A DNA stretch of 64,000 bases, from NCBI RefSeq assembly GCF_000488275.1, contig NZ_KI530762.1, positions 887,536 to 951,535 on the forward strand, read 5' to 3'. A program made the translations under genes and the position numbers. The stretch comes from Acinetobacter brisouii CIP 110357 (GTDB lineage: Bacteria > Pseudomonadota > Gammaproteobacteria > Pseudomonadales > Moraxellaceae). Positions 1-9,695 of the stretch are shown piece by piece. Numbering within the stretch: position 1 is the stretch's first letter; the number at the start of each line of letters is the position of its first letter. The notes below the pieces were generated by a model, which made no database searches, was not told where the DNA came from, and saw nothing but the letters and a program-made list of their open reading frames with translations.

Positions 1-2094
1 AAATTTGAGCCATATAATAAAAATGTCCAATTACAGGTAATGAAAGCGGTACTGTATGCCGAATTAAATCAACCACAGGATGCAGTTGCCACTTTAAAAG
101 GCATTTCTTTAAGTGCTTTAAATGCCGATCAGTTGACCCAAGTCTCTTACGCCTATCGCATCTCTGGCAAACCGATTGAAAGTTTGAATGCAGCGGGCCT
201 TGCTTATCAAAAAGCACCAGAGTCTGTGAGTGTGCAAGAAGAGTATTTTTATGCTTTGATTGACTCGAGAGCGCTTTTGGAAGCAGAGCAGTTTTTAAAG
301 GCTCACCCTAGTTTAAATGACAAAAAGTCAAACTTATCTTTAAATCTGGAGTTGTTGCAGTTTAGTCAAGATATTAAACATGCCATAGCGCATTATAAGT
401 ATTTATCGAATCATGGCGAAGGCGATAAAGTCAGCTATGCAGATTTGGATAAATGCTTAGCCAAAGCAACAGATTTGCAGAAACAGGTATCAAGAGAAAA
501 ACCAGGATATTTTAATTTTTATTACAATTATATTTATGCTCTCAGTTTTCGCGGTAGATCTACCGAAGCAATTGAGTATGCACAGCAATTAAATCGCCCT
601 TATGCAGATATGCCTGCATATGTCAGACATGCACTGGCAAATGCTTACCTCCGAATCAAACAGCCTCAACAAGCTGAAACTTTGTATCTCAGTTTATTGA
701 AAGAGAAGAACTATCCAGATATGGAAGTTTATTCGGGTCTTTACTATTCTTATCTTGAGCAGGAAAAATTTCAGCAAGCAGATCAGTTAATCAAGGATGT
801 CGATCACCTCATTCCAACGTATCATTATGGAAATGCTAAGGGTGAGGATAAAACGACCGCTGATGATCGCTATGAATATATTAGCTTAAAAGGTCTAAAT
901 TTCGCGCATCGCAATGAATTAAACACATCTGAAAAATACTATCAGGATATTGTAGCTAAAACACCGAATAACTCACTTTATCTGAATAATTTGGCAATGA
1001 TACAGCGCTGGAGAGAACAGCCTCTTCATTCCCAAAAAACTTTAGCAAGATTAACAGGTAGAGAGCCAGATAAAACCACGTTAATTAATCAGATGAAGAA
1101 TGAACAAGACTTGGGTAACATTCAAGCTTGGAAAAAGGATCTGTCTCATCTACTCGAATTGTATCCAGATGATAGTGGTGTGATGGAAAGCCGTAAGGAA
1201 ATGGCTGATCGGGATCACTTTAGTATTACTCATGAAACCACTTGGGGACATAGCAATTCGGATCAGGTGAATCAAAGCTTAAGAGGAACGCGAGATCTGG
1301 ATAGTTATACACGGTTGAATTCACCATGGATGCATGACAATTATCGTGTTTTTGCCTTTTCTCAAAATCGTAGTGGTCATTTTGATATCGGTAACATTCA
1401 GGATAACCGTTATGGTCTAGGCTTGGAGTGGGCATCTAATCGTAAAGACTTAACTTTGGCGTTATCGCAAAACTCACATCAAGACAAAACTGGTGTCGAT
1501 ATCAACTGGTCACAATGGCTGAATGATAATTGGCAGTACCGTCTGCAATATAACAGTCAGGCACCAATTCCGTTACAAGCACTACGTAATAAGCAAGATG
1601 GGAAATTATATTCAACAAGTATTCTCTGGCGTCAAAATGAATCACGTTCAGCTGGATTGACTTATGCTTATACAGATATTTCTGATGGCAATAAACAACA
1701 AGACTGGACTTTTGATTTTACCCAGCGCCTACAGGCTTCTCCTCATCATATAACCGATATGCTTGTAAGCGCAGGCTATGGTACGAATAGTAAACAAGAG
1801 CCGCTTTATTTTAGCCCTGAGCAGTATTATGCAATGAATGTTACTCTCCAACATGATTGGGTAACATGGAGAAAATATAACCAAAACTTTACGCAACATT
1901 TTGAACTAGGAACAGGGTTCTACAATCAAAAAAATTATGGAACCAAAGTCACTTGGAATGCGCAATATTTGCATCGCTGGTCATTGTCTCGCACATGGCA
2001 GCTTGAGTATGGAATTGGCATTACAAGACACCCTTATGATGGAAAACAAGAAGACCGTACTTATGGTCTAGTAGGATTTAGGGGTATTTTTTAA
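1..2094 (+). CDS. pgaA: PgaA, outer-membrane poly-GlcNAc export porin (5' end missing)
   Basis: The reading frame is open from the first base, so the true start lies outside the window and the Met at 40 is internal. 697 residues are visible; E. coli PgaA has about 807. The first 390 or so visible residues are helical TPR-like repeats that face the periplasm. The rest is rich in alternating aromatic and polar beta strands and ends in Gly-Ile-Phe, the terminal Phe typical of outer-membrane barrels. PgaA passes partly deacetylated poly-beta-1,6-GlcNAc through the outer membrane. The stop codon shares one base with the pgaB start (TAATG), so the genes are translationally coupled. The family call rests mainly on gene order with pgaB, pgaC and pgaD. 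Confidence 0.93.
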   Translation, partial: KFEPYNKNVQLQVMKAVLYAELNQPQDAVATLKGISLSALNADQLTQVSYAYRISGKPIESLNAAGLAYQKAPESVSVQEEYFYALIDSRALLEAEQFLKAHPSLNDKKSNLSLNLELLQFSQDIKHAIAHYKYLSNHGEGDKVSYADLDKCLAKATDLQKQVSREKPGYFNFYYNYIYALSFRGRSTEAIEYAQQLNRPYADMPAYVRHALANAYLRIKQPQQAETLYLSLLKEKNYPDMEVYSGLYYSYLEQEKFQQADQLIKDVDHLIPTYHYGNAKGEDKTTADDRYEYISLKGLNFAHRNELNTSEKYYQDIVAKTPNNSLYLNNLAMIQRWREQPLHSQKTLARLTGREPDKTTLINQMKNEQDLGNIQAWKKDLSHLLELYPDDSGVMESRKEMADRDHFSITHETTWGHSNSDQVNQSLRGTRDLDSYTRLNSPWMHDNYRVFAFSQNRSGHFDIGNIQDNRYGLGLEWASNRKDLTLALSQNSHQDKTGVDINWSQWLNDNWQYRLQYNSQAPIPLQALRNKQDGKLYSTSILWRQNESRSAGLTYAYTDISDGNKQQDWTFDFTQRLQASPHHITDMLVSAGYGTNSKQEPLYFSPEQYYAMNVTLQHDWVTWRKYNQNFTQHFELGTGFYNQKNYGTKVTWNAQYLHRWSLSRTWQLEYGIGITRHPYDGKQEDRTYGLVGFRGIF

Positions 2095-3881
2095 TGATAA
2101 AGTTTAATCAAACAATATTGCCATATGCTTTTGTGCTATCAAGCCTTTTGTCAGTGCAAACATATGCTGCAGCACCTGACAGCATATTAGGACAAAACCA
2201 ATCAATTGCATTGAATTTTCACAATGTAAGAGAAGACGTGCTGAAAAGAGATGATGCGGATCTATATGCGGTTAATTCTCGAAGCCTCGCTGAATTTTTT
2301 GACTGGTTAAGTCATTCAAAATGGCATCCTGTTTCGCTGCAACAAATCATTGATGCTCGTGAAGGGAAAAAACCACTTCCTCCAAATGCAATTCTCTTAA
2401 GTTTTGATGATGGATTAGTCAGTAGCTATACACAAGTTTTTCCATTGTTGAAAGAGTATAAGTTTCCTGCTGTCTTTGGGATTATGACGGGTTGGACAAA
2501 CAAAACGACCAAATTTGATGATGAAATCACTTACAAGAATCCTGAAAATTTTATGACTTGGGATGAAATGAGGGAGATGCAAAAGTCAGGATTGGTTGAT
2601 TTTGTCAGTCATACAGACAGTTTACATGTTGGGATTTTGGCAAATCCACAAGGAAATGAAGAGCCCTCGGCAATTACTCGGCAATATTTGAAAAACCAAC
2701 AACGCTATGAAACCGATCAAGAATACCAACAGCGAGTTTATAATGATTTATTGAAGTCAAAACAGATCTTGGAAAAACAGCTAGGAATTCAAGTCAAAGC
2801 AGTAATTTGGCCTTATGGTGCTGTAACGCCAGAAACCGAGGATATTGCCAAAAAAGCGGGTTTGCCGATTTCATTTAGTTTAGGTCGATCTGGAATTAAC
2901 CAAATTAATGATCGAACCTACAAAAGAATCTTGATGCTGGGCAATCCTGATTCAGAAGGTTTGCAGCAAGAATTATTAAATGTTGTGAATTATCATGAAG
3001 ATTCGAAAATAAACATACGGCATAGCCTGAGTATTAAACTTGATGATTTAATTGGGCAATCGGGTCAATATGATGATAAACGCCTTGGTTTAATGCTGGA
3101 TAGCCTACAGGCTTTAGCTGTCAATAAAGTCTTTGTAGATGTTTTTGACCAGAGTAATGAAAAAGTATTTTTTCCAAATACTATTTTTCCTATGTCACAA
3201 GATGCAATGAATCGTTTTACCTGGCAGGTTCAATCACGTGTATCTGCTGATGTTTATGCAAATATCCCATTGAGTTCTTTTAAAAATCAACCACAAAAAT
3301 TAAATCCGTTTGTTATGGATTTAATGAAAAATAATACCAGTTTATCTGGAATATTTTTAGAGTCTGATGGTGACTTATCTGCGATTACAACGCCAGAAAA
3401 AATGAAATGGTTTGATAAAATTAAACAAAATGCGGAATATTATTCAAATGTCAGTAAAACATTTCGATTTGGGCTTCGAGTACCACTTACTCCAGATCTT
3501 GAAAATTCCATGGATAATGTTTTACCCAATCTGATGAATCATTTTGAATTTGTGAATTTCATCTTAGATAAACCAGCAGATAAACAACAGGCTAAAATGT
3601 TGAAAAAGGTATTTGGTAACTTGCCATTATCTACAAAAAGCCGAATATCTTTCAGTATTGATACAAAAAACTTAACATCTGAGTCTGACTGGAAAGCAGC
3701 TCAAAAAACATTAATCGATTTACAGGGATTAGGTATTCAAAATATTGGTGCAAATCAATATAACCTAGAAAATGGGATGTTTTTTCATAAGTACCTTTAT
3801 ACACCACTCAGCCAAAATGACAGTCCATTGAATTATAAAAATCCATTTAAAAATGATATGAATTTGGAGAAAGTCCCATGA
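2094..3881 (+). CDS. pgaB: PgaB, poly-GlcNAc N-deacetylase
   Basis: 595 residues. An N-terminal signal peptide with cleavage near TYA-AA is followed by a polysaccharide deacetylase (CE4) domain. That domain shows the SFDDG motif near residue 104 and the paired metal histidines in SHTDSLH (His spacing of five). A WPYG motif follows. The C-terminal half is the glycoside-hydrolase-like domain of PgaB. The enzyme partly deacetylates the polymer in the periplasm, which is needed for export through PgaA. E. coli PgaB is about 672 residues and is a lipoprotein; here I see no Cys in the signal peptide, so this form may be soluble or anchored otherwise. It overlaps pgaC by ATGA. Confidence 0.93.
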   Translation: MIKFNQTILPYAFVLSSLLSVQTYAAAPDSILGQNQSIALNFHNVREDVLKRDDADLYAVNSRSLAEFFDWLSHSKWHPVSLQQIIDAREGKKPLPPNAILLSFDDGLVSSYTQVFPLLKEYKFPAVFGIMTGWTNKTTKFDDEITYKNPENFMTWDEMREMQKSGLVDFVSHTDSLHVGILANPQGNEEPSAITRQYLKNQQRYETDQEYQQRVYNDLLKSKQILEKQLGIQVKAVIWPYGAVTPETEDIAKKAGLPISFSLGRSGINQINDRTYKRILMLGNPDSEGLQQELLNVVNYHEDSKINIRHSLSIKLDDLIGQSGQYDDKRLGLMLDSLQALAVNKVFVDVFDQSNEKVFFPNTIFPMSQDAMNRFTWQVQSRVSADVYANIPLSSFKNQPQKLNPFVMDLMKNNTSLSGIFLESDGDLSAITTPEKMKWFDKIKQNAEYYSNVSKTFRFGLRVPLTPDLENSMDNVLPNLMNHFEFVNFILDKPADKQQAKMLKKVFGNLPLSTKSRISFSIDTKNLTSESDWKAAQKTLIDLQGLGIQNIGANQYNLENGMFFHKYLYTPLSQNDSPLNYKNPFKNDMNLEKVP

Positions 3882-5125
3882 GCTGGCTAAAATATTTATT
3901 TGATTTTGCTTTTTTATACCCTCTATTTATGGCATGGATTTGGATTGTCGGTGGTATATGGTTTTTCTTTAAGCGTGAATATCCAAAACGTCATGTTCCA
4001 AAACCTACAGATGAAGGGTGCAGTATTATTATTCCTTGCTTTAATGAAGAGGAACATGTACGAGATACCATTCGTTATGCAGCACAGACACAATATCCAA
4101 AATTTGAGATTATCGCGGTTAATGATGGAAGTACCGATCGAACCGGGAAAATTTTAGATGAATTGCAGGGTCAATATGCAAACCTCAGAGTAGTGCATTT
4201 GGCAAAAAATCAGGGAAAAGCATTTGCGTTACGCTCAGGTGTTTTGGTAAGCCAATATGAATACTTGGTTTGTATTGACGGTGATGCATTGTTGCATCCG
4301 CATGCGGTGCTATGGATGCTAGAGCCAATGGTCAACTTGCCACGCGTTGGTGCAGTAACAGGGAATCCTCGTATTATTAACCGCTCGAGTATCTTGGGAA
4401 AATTACAAGTAGGCGAATTTTCTTCAATTATCGGGTTAATTAAACGCGCTCAACGAACTTATGGTCGTCTTTTTACGGTTTCTGGTGTAATTGCTGGTTT
4501 TCGTAAAACTGCGCTTAAGCAAGTCGGGTTTTGGTCAGATGATAAATTAACAGAAGATATTGATATTTCATGGAAATTGCAATTTAATCAATGGGATATA
4601 CAGTATATTCCTCAAGCACTCTGTTATATTTATATGCCTGAAACTTTTGTTGGTTTATTCAAACAACGATTGCGTTGGGCGCAGGGTGGTATGGAAGTCT
4701 TACGTGACTACATCAAACACATTTTTAAATGGCGACTACGCCGTATGTGGATTATTGTTTTAGAAACCATCATGAGCGTCACATGGTCTTATATCATGTT
4801 GCTTATTTTTATCTTGTATTTTCTTGGTGTATTTTTCCATATTCCAAATGAACTGTTTATTAAAACACTTTTACCTGAGTGGTATGGAACGATACTTGGC
4901 TTTACGTGCTTGATTCAATTTACAATAAGTCTGTGGATCGATAAACGCTATGATGGCAATAATCGCTTCTTTCGAAATTATTTTTGGGTCATCTGGTATC
5001 CACTTTTCTTTTGGTTAATTATAACATTAACAACAATTGTTGCAGTACCTAGAGCATTATTTTTACCTAAAAAACGTGCACGATGGATCAGCCCAGATCG
5101 TGGTTTTAAAGGAGATAAAGTATGA
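3878..5125 (+). CDS. pgaC: PgaC, poly-beta-1,6-GlcNAc synthase (GT2)
   Basis: 415 residues; an inner-membrane processive family 2 glycosyltransferase that polymerises UDP-GlcNAc. One or two N-terminal membrane segments (residues 5-33) precede the cytoplasmic GT-A domain. Visible catalytic signatures in order are VNDGSTD, the metal-binding IDGDA, TEDID and QRLRW. Several C-terminal membrane segments follow. The start overlaps the pgaB stop (ATGA) and its own stop overlaps the pgaD start, so the operon is translated as a coupled unit. Length fits the family (E. coli about 441). Confidence 0.96.
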   Translation: MSWLKYLFDFAFLYPLFMAWIWIVGGIWFFFKREYPKRHVPKPTDEGCSIIIPCFNEEEHVRDTIRYAAQTQYPKFEIIAVNDGSTDRTGKILDELQGQYANLRVVHLAKNQGKAFALRSGVLVSQYEYLVCIDGDALLHPHAVLWMLEPMVNLPRVGAVTGNPRIINRSSILGKLQVGEFSSIIGLIKRAQRTYGRLFTVSGVIAGFRKTALKQVGFWSDDKLTEDIDISWKLQFNQWDIQYIPQALCYIYMPETFVGLFKQRLRWAQGGMEVLRDYIKHIFKWRLRRMWIIVLETIMSVTWSYIMLLIFILYFLGVFFHIPNELFIKTLLPEWYGTILGFTCLIQFTISLWIDKRYDGNNRFFRNYFWVIWYPLFFWLIITLTTIVAVPRALFLPKKRARWISPDRGFKGDKV

Positions 5126-5607
5126 GCAATTCAGTCATTGATTATCAAATCATCGAAGATGAATCAAAACTTGATTTACCTGAATATATTGATAACCCTC
5201 ACTATGTTAAAAATAAAGCAGCAGGCTATCTTTTGCAGTTAATAGGCTGGGTGCTATTTATTTTAATTATATTCCCGTTAATTACGTTATTCTTATGGTA
5301 TTTTGAGTTTAAATTGGTCAGAAAATATATTTTTAATGATGCAATGTATGCTCAATTAACGAGTTTAATGCATATCGGAATTGGTATTTTAATTTTTAGC
5401 TTATTACTGATTTTATGGGCGTCTTATAATTGGATTAGATTTAATAATAAAGAGCGAAGAAAAAAATCTCAAAACACACCAATTGATGAGTTTGCTAGAG
5501 ATTTCTTACTCACTGGAGATGATCTGGTCAAATTAAAACAAGGCTCTAATATTATTTTGCACTACGATGAAGATGGATTGCTAGAATATTATGATGTTGT
5601 GAAATAG
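5122..5607 (+). CDS. pgaD: PgaD, poly-GlcNAc synthase accessory subunit
   Basis: 161 residues with two membrane segments, about residues 33-60 and 78-106, and a polar C-terminal cytoplasmic tail. PgaD pairs with PgaC in the inner membrane and, in E. coli, the pair is stimulated by cyclic di-GMP. Sequence conservation in this family is low, so the call rests on size, topology and position as the last gene of the pga operon (ATGA overlap with pgaC). I see no clear intrinsic terminator directly after it. Confidence 0.88.
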   Translation: MSNSVIDYQIIEDESKLDLPEYIDNPHYVKNKAAGYLLQLIGWVLFILIIFPLITLFLWYFEFKLVRKYIFNDAMYAQLTSLMHIGIGILIFSLLLILWASYNWIRFNNKERRKKSQNTPIDEFARDFLLTGDDLVKLKQGSNIILHYDEDGLLEYYDVVK

Positions 5608-6241
5608 CTCAATGGCTTTAATTGATTGTTTTTTCAAGCGGCTGTTTACTTTTGAAGATATAGAATATAGATGGAAGAAAAAGGTGATTGGCTTTTAGAT
5701 ATTTTGGCAAGTATGAGAGGGTTAATCACTTTTTTAGTCGTTTAAATAGAGCTTGTTCATAACTCAAAAAGTGATCATCTTCTTAGTTGATTATTTGCTC
5801 CGCTGTTTGTTGAATTTCCATCAATAATCTATGGATAGATAAATCGTTTCAAAACGGTTTCTTGGAACTTAGGTCAAGGGATAATAAACATCTCATGATC
5901 AACTTTCTATTGGATACTTGAGCAGTTAAAAATGCATGTTAAAGGTAGATAAGCCAAGTTAAGCGTGATGAGGGAGGTTTTCCTCTATCTCCGTTATGAG
6001 TGTAAATCCTGAATTTATTCATACTGCGATCAGTTATCGCGTTTCAGGTCCAATCGCTTCAAGACAGACCTAAGAGCAGAAGAAAAGCGATAGCGGCAGG
6101 AAAAAGCACATGCTCGCGAAGCGCAATCTCGATTCAATTCAATTGCTGGAATTTAGCATATAGAACTGAGTGAAAAATGGTCTATTGACTAAAATAATTT
6201 CTCAGACTATTCATTAAATACACATTAAGTATTCTTTGAAA
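5608..6241. other. Gene-poor spacer after pgaD
   Basis: About 630 bases with no convincing intact gene. The only coding-like signal is the decayed fragment at 6006-6173, listed separately. The remainder is AT-rich without a clear terminator or promoter that I can support. Confidence 0.6.
6006..6173 (+). pseudogene. Decayed 3' fragment, copy A of a repeated coding sequence
   Basis: An open frame without a usable start that ends IQFNCWNLAYRTE and TGA. The last 40 bases (6132-6171) align with 8316-8355 at 34 of 40 positions. In this frame four of the six differences are synonymous, which suggests that both copies once encoded the same C-terminus under selection. Upstream similarity (LQDRPKSRRK here, LQSRDQQKKK in copy B) is weaker and out of register. 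I do not recognise the parent family. Both copies are on the plus strand and flank the minus-strand gene at 6242-7972. Confidence 0.5.
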
Positions 6242-7972
6242 TTACCCAAATTTTGCCGAGAGCATAAATTCATAATTTAAAGCCAATAGTATGCTTTGCA
6301 TATTGAAACTATTGCGGTCTTCTGGGAGCTGTAACAGTAGGGGTAAACGCGTCACTCCATTTTCACCATTTGCAAATGCATAATGGCGTATTTTGGAGTC
6401 CAGAGCCGAAATTAAATTTTTTGCTTCGAGATAAACGCTTTCTTGAGGAGCCTGTTTCTGAATTGCAATGATTTTGAGATAACAGTGATCTCGAATATCA
6501 ATAATATTCTGTTTTAATTCATTGATTTTAGATTCATGGTTTTCAGACTTGTGAAAGAGCCGTTTAATAAAACTGACATTTTTCGTGTTCTGTGTTTCTC
6601 GTTCTAACTGGCGTAGCTGCTGCTGAATATTGCGAGTTTGCTCAATCGCATCGTTAAGCAGTTCTCTAATTTGTTGAGTGGGCGCTAAAACTGCTTGTAC
6701 ATGTTGTTGATATTGATGTTCATCATAGAAGATCATGAAAATCTGTTTTCGGCGCTGTTCTAATAATTTTAAATACGCAATCACACGATACTTGAACAGG
6801 CGTGCATGCTGATTGAACTGAAGAATTGGCTCCTGCGATAAAATTTCTAGTTGATGCAGAAACTCATTCAGTAACCTGAGAATATTGAAATAGCAAAATT
6901 CTAATTCATCCGTATGTTGAACGCTTTTTTTCAAGCCTTTTAGGAAAGGTTCAAAAATATTTAAAGACAAATCTTTTTCTAAAATTTCGATATGCTCTTT
7001 CACCAGATGATCGACTGAAAAGCTTTGAATATTCAGAATTTCTTTCAAGCTCGGAATGAGATGCTGCTGATTATATTCATGCAGTGATTCAATCAGTTCC
7101 ACAATGTGCGGATTCATTTCACGTTGAATACCAATGATTTTAGTCATCAGTTGTTTAAAATTTTCAACATAATCTGGTTGATCAAGCTGTTTTGGATCGA
7201 GAACCAGACCACTGATATAAAATCGATCTTCTTTACCAAAATTTTCTTCGGTTAAGAAGCGGCGAATTGAATAAGCGGAAACTGAATTATCGTAAGAGCC
7301 GCTGAGGACAAAATAATATTGAAAGGTTTTGATAATTTCAAAGTTACGAACCTGTTGTTCGGCAATAAAATAATCCTGAAAAATGGCCAGTTTCTGTTCA
7401 GCATATTCACTCGGTAAAATTTGGGCAAACCAGTTTCCGAGAATTTCACTTTTCATGAAGACTTCAAAGATAAAAGTGCGGATTTGCTCTCTGTCCAAAC
7501 CACGATGATTTTCCGAAACGGAAAAATTTAACTGCCGAATAATTAATGCAGAATCATAGAGAAATGCTTTTTTAATGAGTTGCTGTGCCTGAATATCTTT
7601 TTGATTTTCCAGATCGATTTGATTAATTTCACGAACAATCGTTTCTAAATAATCTGCAACTTGAAAGTCGGTTTTATAATTCTCTAGATAACTGAAACTG
7701 GTATTAATTCTTTGCGCAAGTTCTAAGAGCTCTGAATTTTGCGTATGAAGGGCAATATCTTTTAAACGGATATAATCTTTAAATTCAAAAGCATGGCTAA
7801 GGTAATTCCAATAGATATTCTGAGGTTTTAGATACTCATCTTCTATTTTTTGATGCAGTGCTTTCGGTGTGGCAGAGAGTATAGAATCTAGTTCTTGCTG
7901 CCAATTGCTATCAAGAAAGGGATCAATTTGTTTTAACTTTACCCGAAGCTGATAAGGGATATATGTCTGCAT
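6242..7972 (-). CDS. Uncharacterised 576-residue helical protein
   Basis: I do not recognise this family. The protein has no signal peptide or membrane segment and looks cytoplasmic and almost wholly alpha-helical. It is rich in Gln, Glu, Leu and Ile, with a likely coiled coil around residues 430-500. No catalytic motif is obvious. The start at 7972 is the first Met in a long open frame. It stands alone: pgaD ends 630 bases away on the other strand and the next intact gene, at 8453, is divergent. Two fragments of one decayed coding family flank it, so the locus may have been acquired or rearranged. Confidence 0.75.
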   Translation of the reverse strand: MQTYIPYQLRVKLKQIDPFLDSNWQQELDSILSATPKALHQKIEDEYLKPQNIYWNYLSHAFEFKDYIRLKDIALHTQNSELLELAQRINTSFSYLENYKTDFQVADYLETIVREINQIDLENQKDIQAQQLIKKAFLYDSALIIRQLNFSVSENHRGLDREQIRTFIFEVFMKSEILGNWFAQILPSEYAEQKLAIFQDYFIAEQQVRNFEIIKTFQYYFVLSGSYDNSVSAYSIRRFLTEENFGKEDRFYISGLVLDPKQLDQPDYVENFKQLMTKIIGIQREMNPHIVELIESLHEYNQQHLIPSLKEILNIQSFSVDHLVKEHIEILEKDLSLNIFEPFLKGLKKSVQHTDELEFCYFNILRLLNEFLHQLEILSQEPILQFNQHARLFKYRVIAYLKLLEQRRKQIFMIFYDEHQYQQHVQAVLAPTQQIRELLNDAIEQTRNIQQQLRQLERETQNTKNVSFIKRLFHKSENHESKINELKQNIIDIRDHCYLKIIAIQKQAPQESVYLEAKNLISALDSKIRHYAFANGENGVTRLPLLLQLPEDRNSFNMQSILLALNYEFMLSAKFG

Positions 7973-8192
7973 GGAAATCCAAAGCCCTTAAACTAAATTC
8001 AATATAAAAAAACGTGTTCAATATCACAAAAATATCCAATAATTTGTATTTTGCATAGAAGTTTATGTGTATAAATTGTATTTTTGCCTAAGAACCTTAG
8101 ATTAGGGCATGTCCTGATTTGAAAAATTAGTTTTAAAAGCTTAAGAGCGTTCTTGAAGCATGTTTTTAAAAGATGTTTCAATGCGATCCTAA

Positions 8193-8357
8193 GCTAAAAA
8201 TCTACAATCAAGAGATCAACAAAAGAAGAAACTGGATGCAACAAACATGGCAGTTGGAAAACCTTTAAACCCAGTGCTGGGCGTTAGCGAAATCGAGGTA
8301 AAAGCCAGGTTTAAGATACAATTTAACTGCTGGAATGTAGCTTATAGAGCTGAGTAA
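8193..8357 (+). pseudogene. Decayed 3' fragment, copy B of a repeated coding sequence
   Basis: The open frame begins just after a stop at 8190 and ends IQFNCWNVAYRAE and TAA. An internal ATG at 8247 could give a 36-residue peptide, but no good ribosome-binding site precedes it. The last 40 bases match copy A (6132-6171) at 85 percent, with substitutions mainly at third codon positions. It is best read as the C-terminal remnant of a gene family that I cannot name. It lies within the 480-base gap 7973-8452, which otherwise shows no supported feature. Confidence 0.5.
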
Positions 8358-8452
8358 AAACAGTGCATGTATGGATAATAATTTTTTTGACATTTTTTAT
8401 CTCAGAGCATAGATACTTTACTATCAGTATCGATTGAAATAAAGAAATCCAT

Positions 8453-8845
8453 ATGCAGCAAGCTCTCCAATTTTCTCTTAAAGCCAGCCATATCGAAATT
8501 CTGTGGAATTCACAGCAGTTTATTCTTACTCAAGGACTGGATGCGATTCAACAGCAGAGTCTGGCGCAAGGCATATGGTCTGAGCTTGCGATTGAGAAAA
8601 TGATTTATTTGATTGAAGAACTACTAGAATCAGAACCGCAGCTAAGACAGGTACAGGGTAGAGCAATCACTTCTGATCCAATGATGCAGTTATTGAATCA
8701 ATTATTTTTTAAGACATCAAACCCAATTGATCGAGTCCAGCTTGAGCATGCCTTTAATGATTTTGTCGATCATTTAAACTATTACTTGCATCAAGTGAAA
8801 GAAGATCAGCAACAGGTTTTTGTTTATTTTGTGATGATTCGTTAA
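8453..8845 (+). CDS. Uncharacterised 130-residue protein
   Basis: A small cytoplasmic, helical, acidic protein with no signal peptide, no Cys and no motif that I recognise. The frame starts with ATG in a region that reads AAAGAAATCCAT before the start, a weak ribosome-binding site. It is an orphan: about 260 bases separate it from yaeQ on the same strand, so it is probably transcribed alone. No function can be assigned. Confidence 0.65.
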   Translation: MQQALQFSLKASHIEILWNSQQFILTQGLDAIQQQSLAQGIWSELAIEKMIYLIEELLESEPQLRQVQGRAITSDPMMQLLNQLFFKTSNPIDRVQLEHAFNDFVDHLNYYLHQVKEDQQQVFVYFVMIR

Positions 8846-9108
8846 ATGATGCATCACCTTAAAATTCAAAAAATTTCGATAAAATAATCAGAATGATTCT
8901 GAAATAGTAGAAAACGGCTGAAATAATTAAGTATTCAAGGTTTCTTTGATTGTTATGAAGCTAAATTTATTGCGCAGTGTTATTGCATATGATCATTGCG
9001 GAGCTTGAAACGTCGCAATTCCAATTTGAATATTGGTCTGAAAAATTCCTACACATGTATTTAAAATTGGTTATCCTAAGCACGGATTTTTTAGATAATT
9101 TGTAGCAC

Positions 9109-9639
9109 ATGGCACTTAAAGCAACGATTTATAAAGCAGACCTCAATATTGCGGATATGGATCATCACAATTATGGTGATTATCAATTGACGATGGCATT
9201 ACACCCATCAGAAACCATCGAACGTTTAATGGTGCGTGTTTTAGCTTTTGCTCGTTATGCCGATGAGCAACTGGAATTTACCAAAGATTTATTTGAAGTG
9301 AATGAGCCTGCATTGTGGCAGAAAGACTTAACAGGTCTGCTCGAAAAATGGATTGAAGTCGGTTGCCCTGATGAAGATAAAGTCAAAAAAGCCAGTGCAC
9401 GTTGTCAGCAGGTTGCTGTGATTGCGTATGGTAGCTCAGTGGAAGAATGGTATAAGCGTAGCAGTAAATTAAAAACTTTAAAAAATGTTGAAGTTTGGCA
9501 ATTGAGTGAAGCAACCACCACGGCGATCCAAGCGTTATGTGAGCGTACCATGCAGTTGCAGCTCAACATTATGGATGGTGAGTGGACGCTGATGAGTGAT
9601 GCTGGTCAAGCAGTGGTTGAATGGATTAAGTTGCAGTAA
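9109..9639 (+). CDS. yaeQ: YaeQ family protein
   Basis: 176 residues, the usual family length (E. coli YaeQ about 181). The N-terminus MALKATIYKADL and the central LARYAD-like segment followed by acidic and Trp-rich stretches are typical of YaeQ. The fold resembles a PD-(D/E)XK nuclease, but the biochemical role is not established; E. coli YaeQ was linked to suppression of RfaH defects. It is a single gene, with a terminator shared with the convergent metH immediately downstream. Confidence 0.9.
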   Translation: MALKATIYKADLNIADMDHHNYGDYQLTMALHPSETIERLMVRVLAFARYADEQLEFTKDLFEVNEPALWQKDLTGLLEKWIEVGCPDEDKVKKASARCQQVAVIAYGSSVEEWYKRSSKLKTLKNVEVWQLSEATTTAIQALCERTMQLQLNIMDGEWTLMSDAGQAVVEWIKLQ

Positions 9640-9658
9640 TTTTTGAACGCATTGATTT

Positions 9659-9687
9659 TAAAAACCCCTCAACAGAGGGGCTTTTTC
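9659..9687. terminator. Bidirectional terminator between yaeQ and metH
   Basis: The stem CCCCT / AGGGG (9665-9680) has a six-base loop, with an A-run before and a T-run after. It can end transcription from both convergent genes. Confidence 0.85.
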
Positions 9688-9695
9688 TTTACGAC

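Noticed and set aside
7999..8181. A 60-codon minus-strand frame between the orphan gene and the decayed fragment
   Set aside because: AT-rich, Lys/Leu/Ile-biased composition as expected by chance, with no ribosome-binding site.
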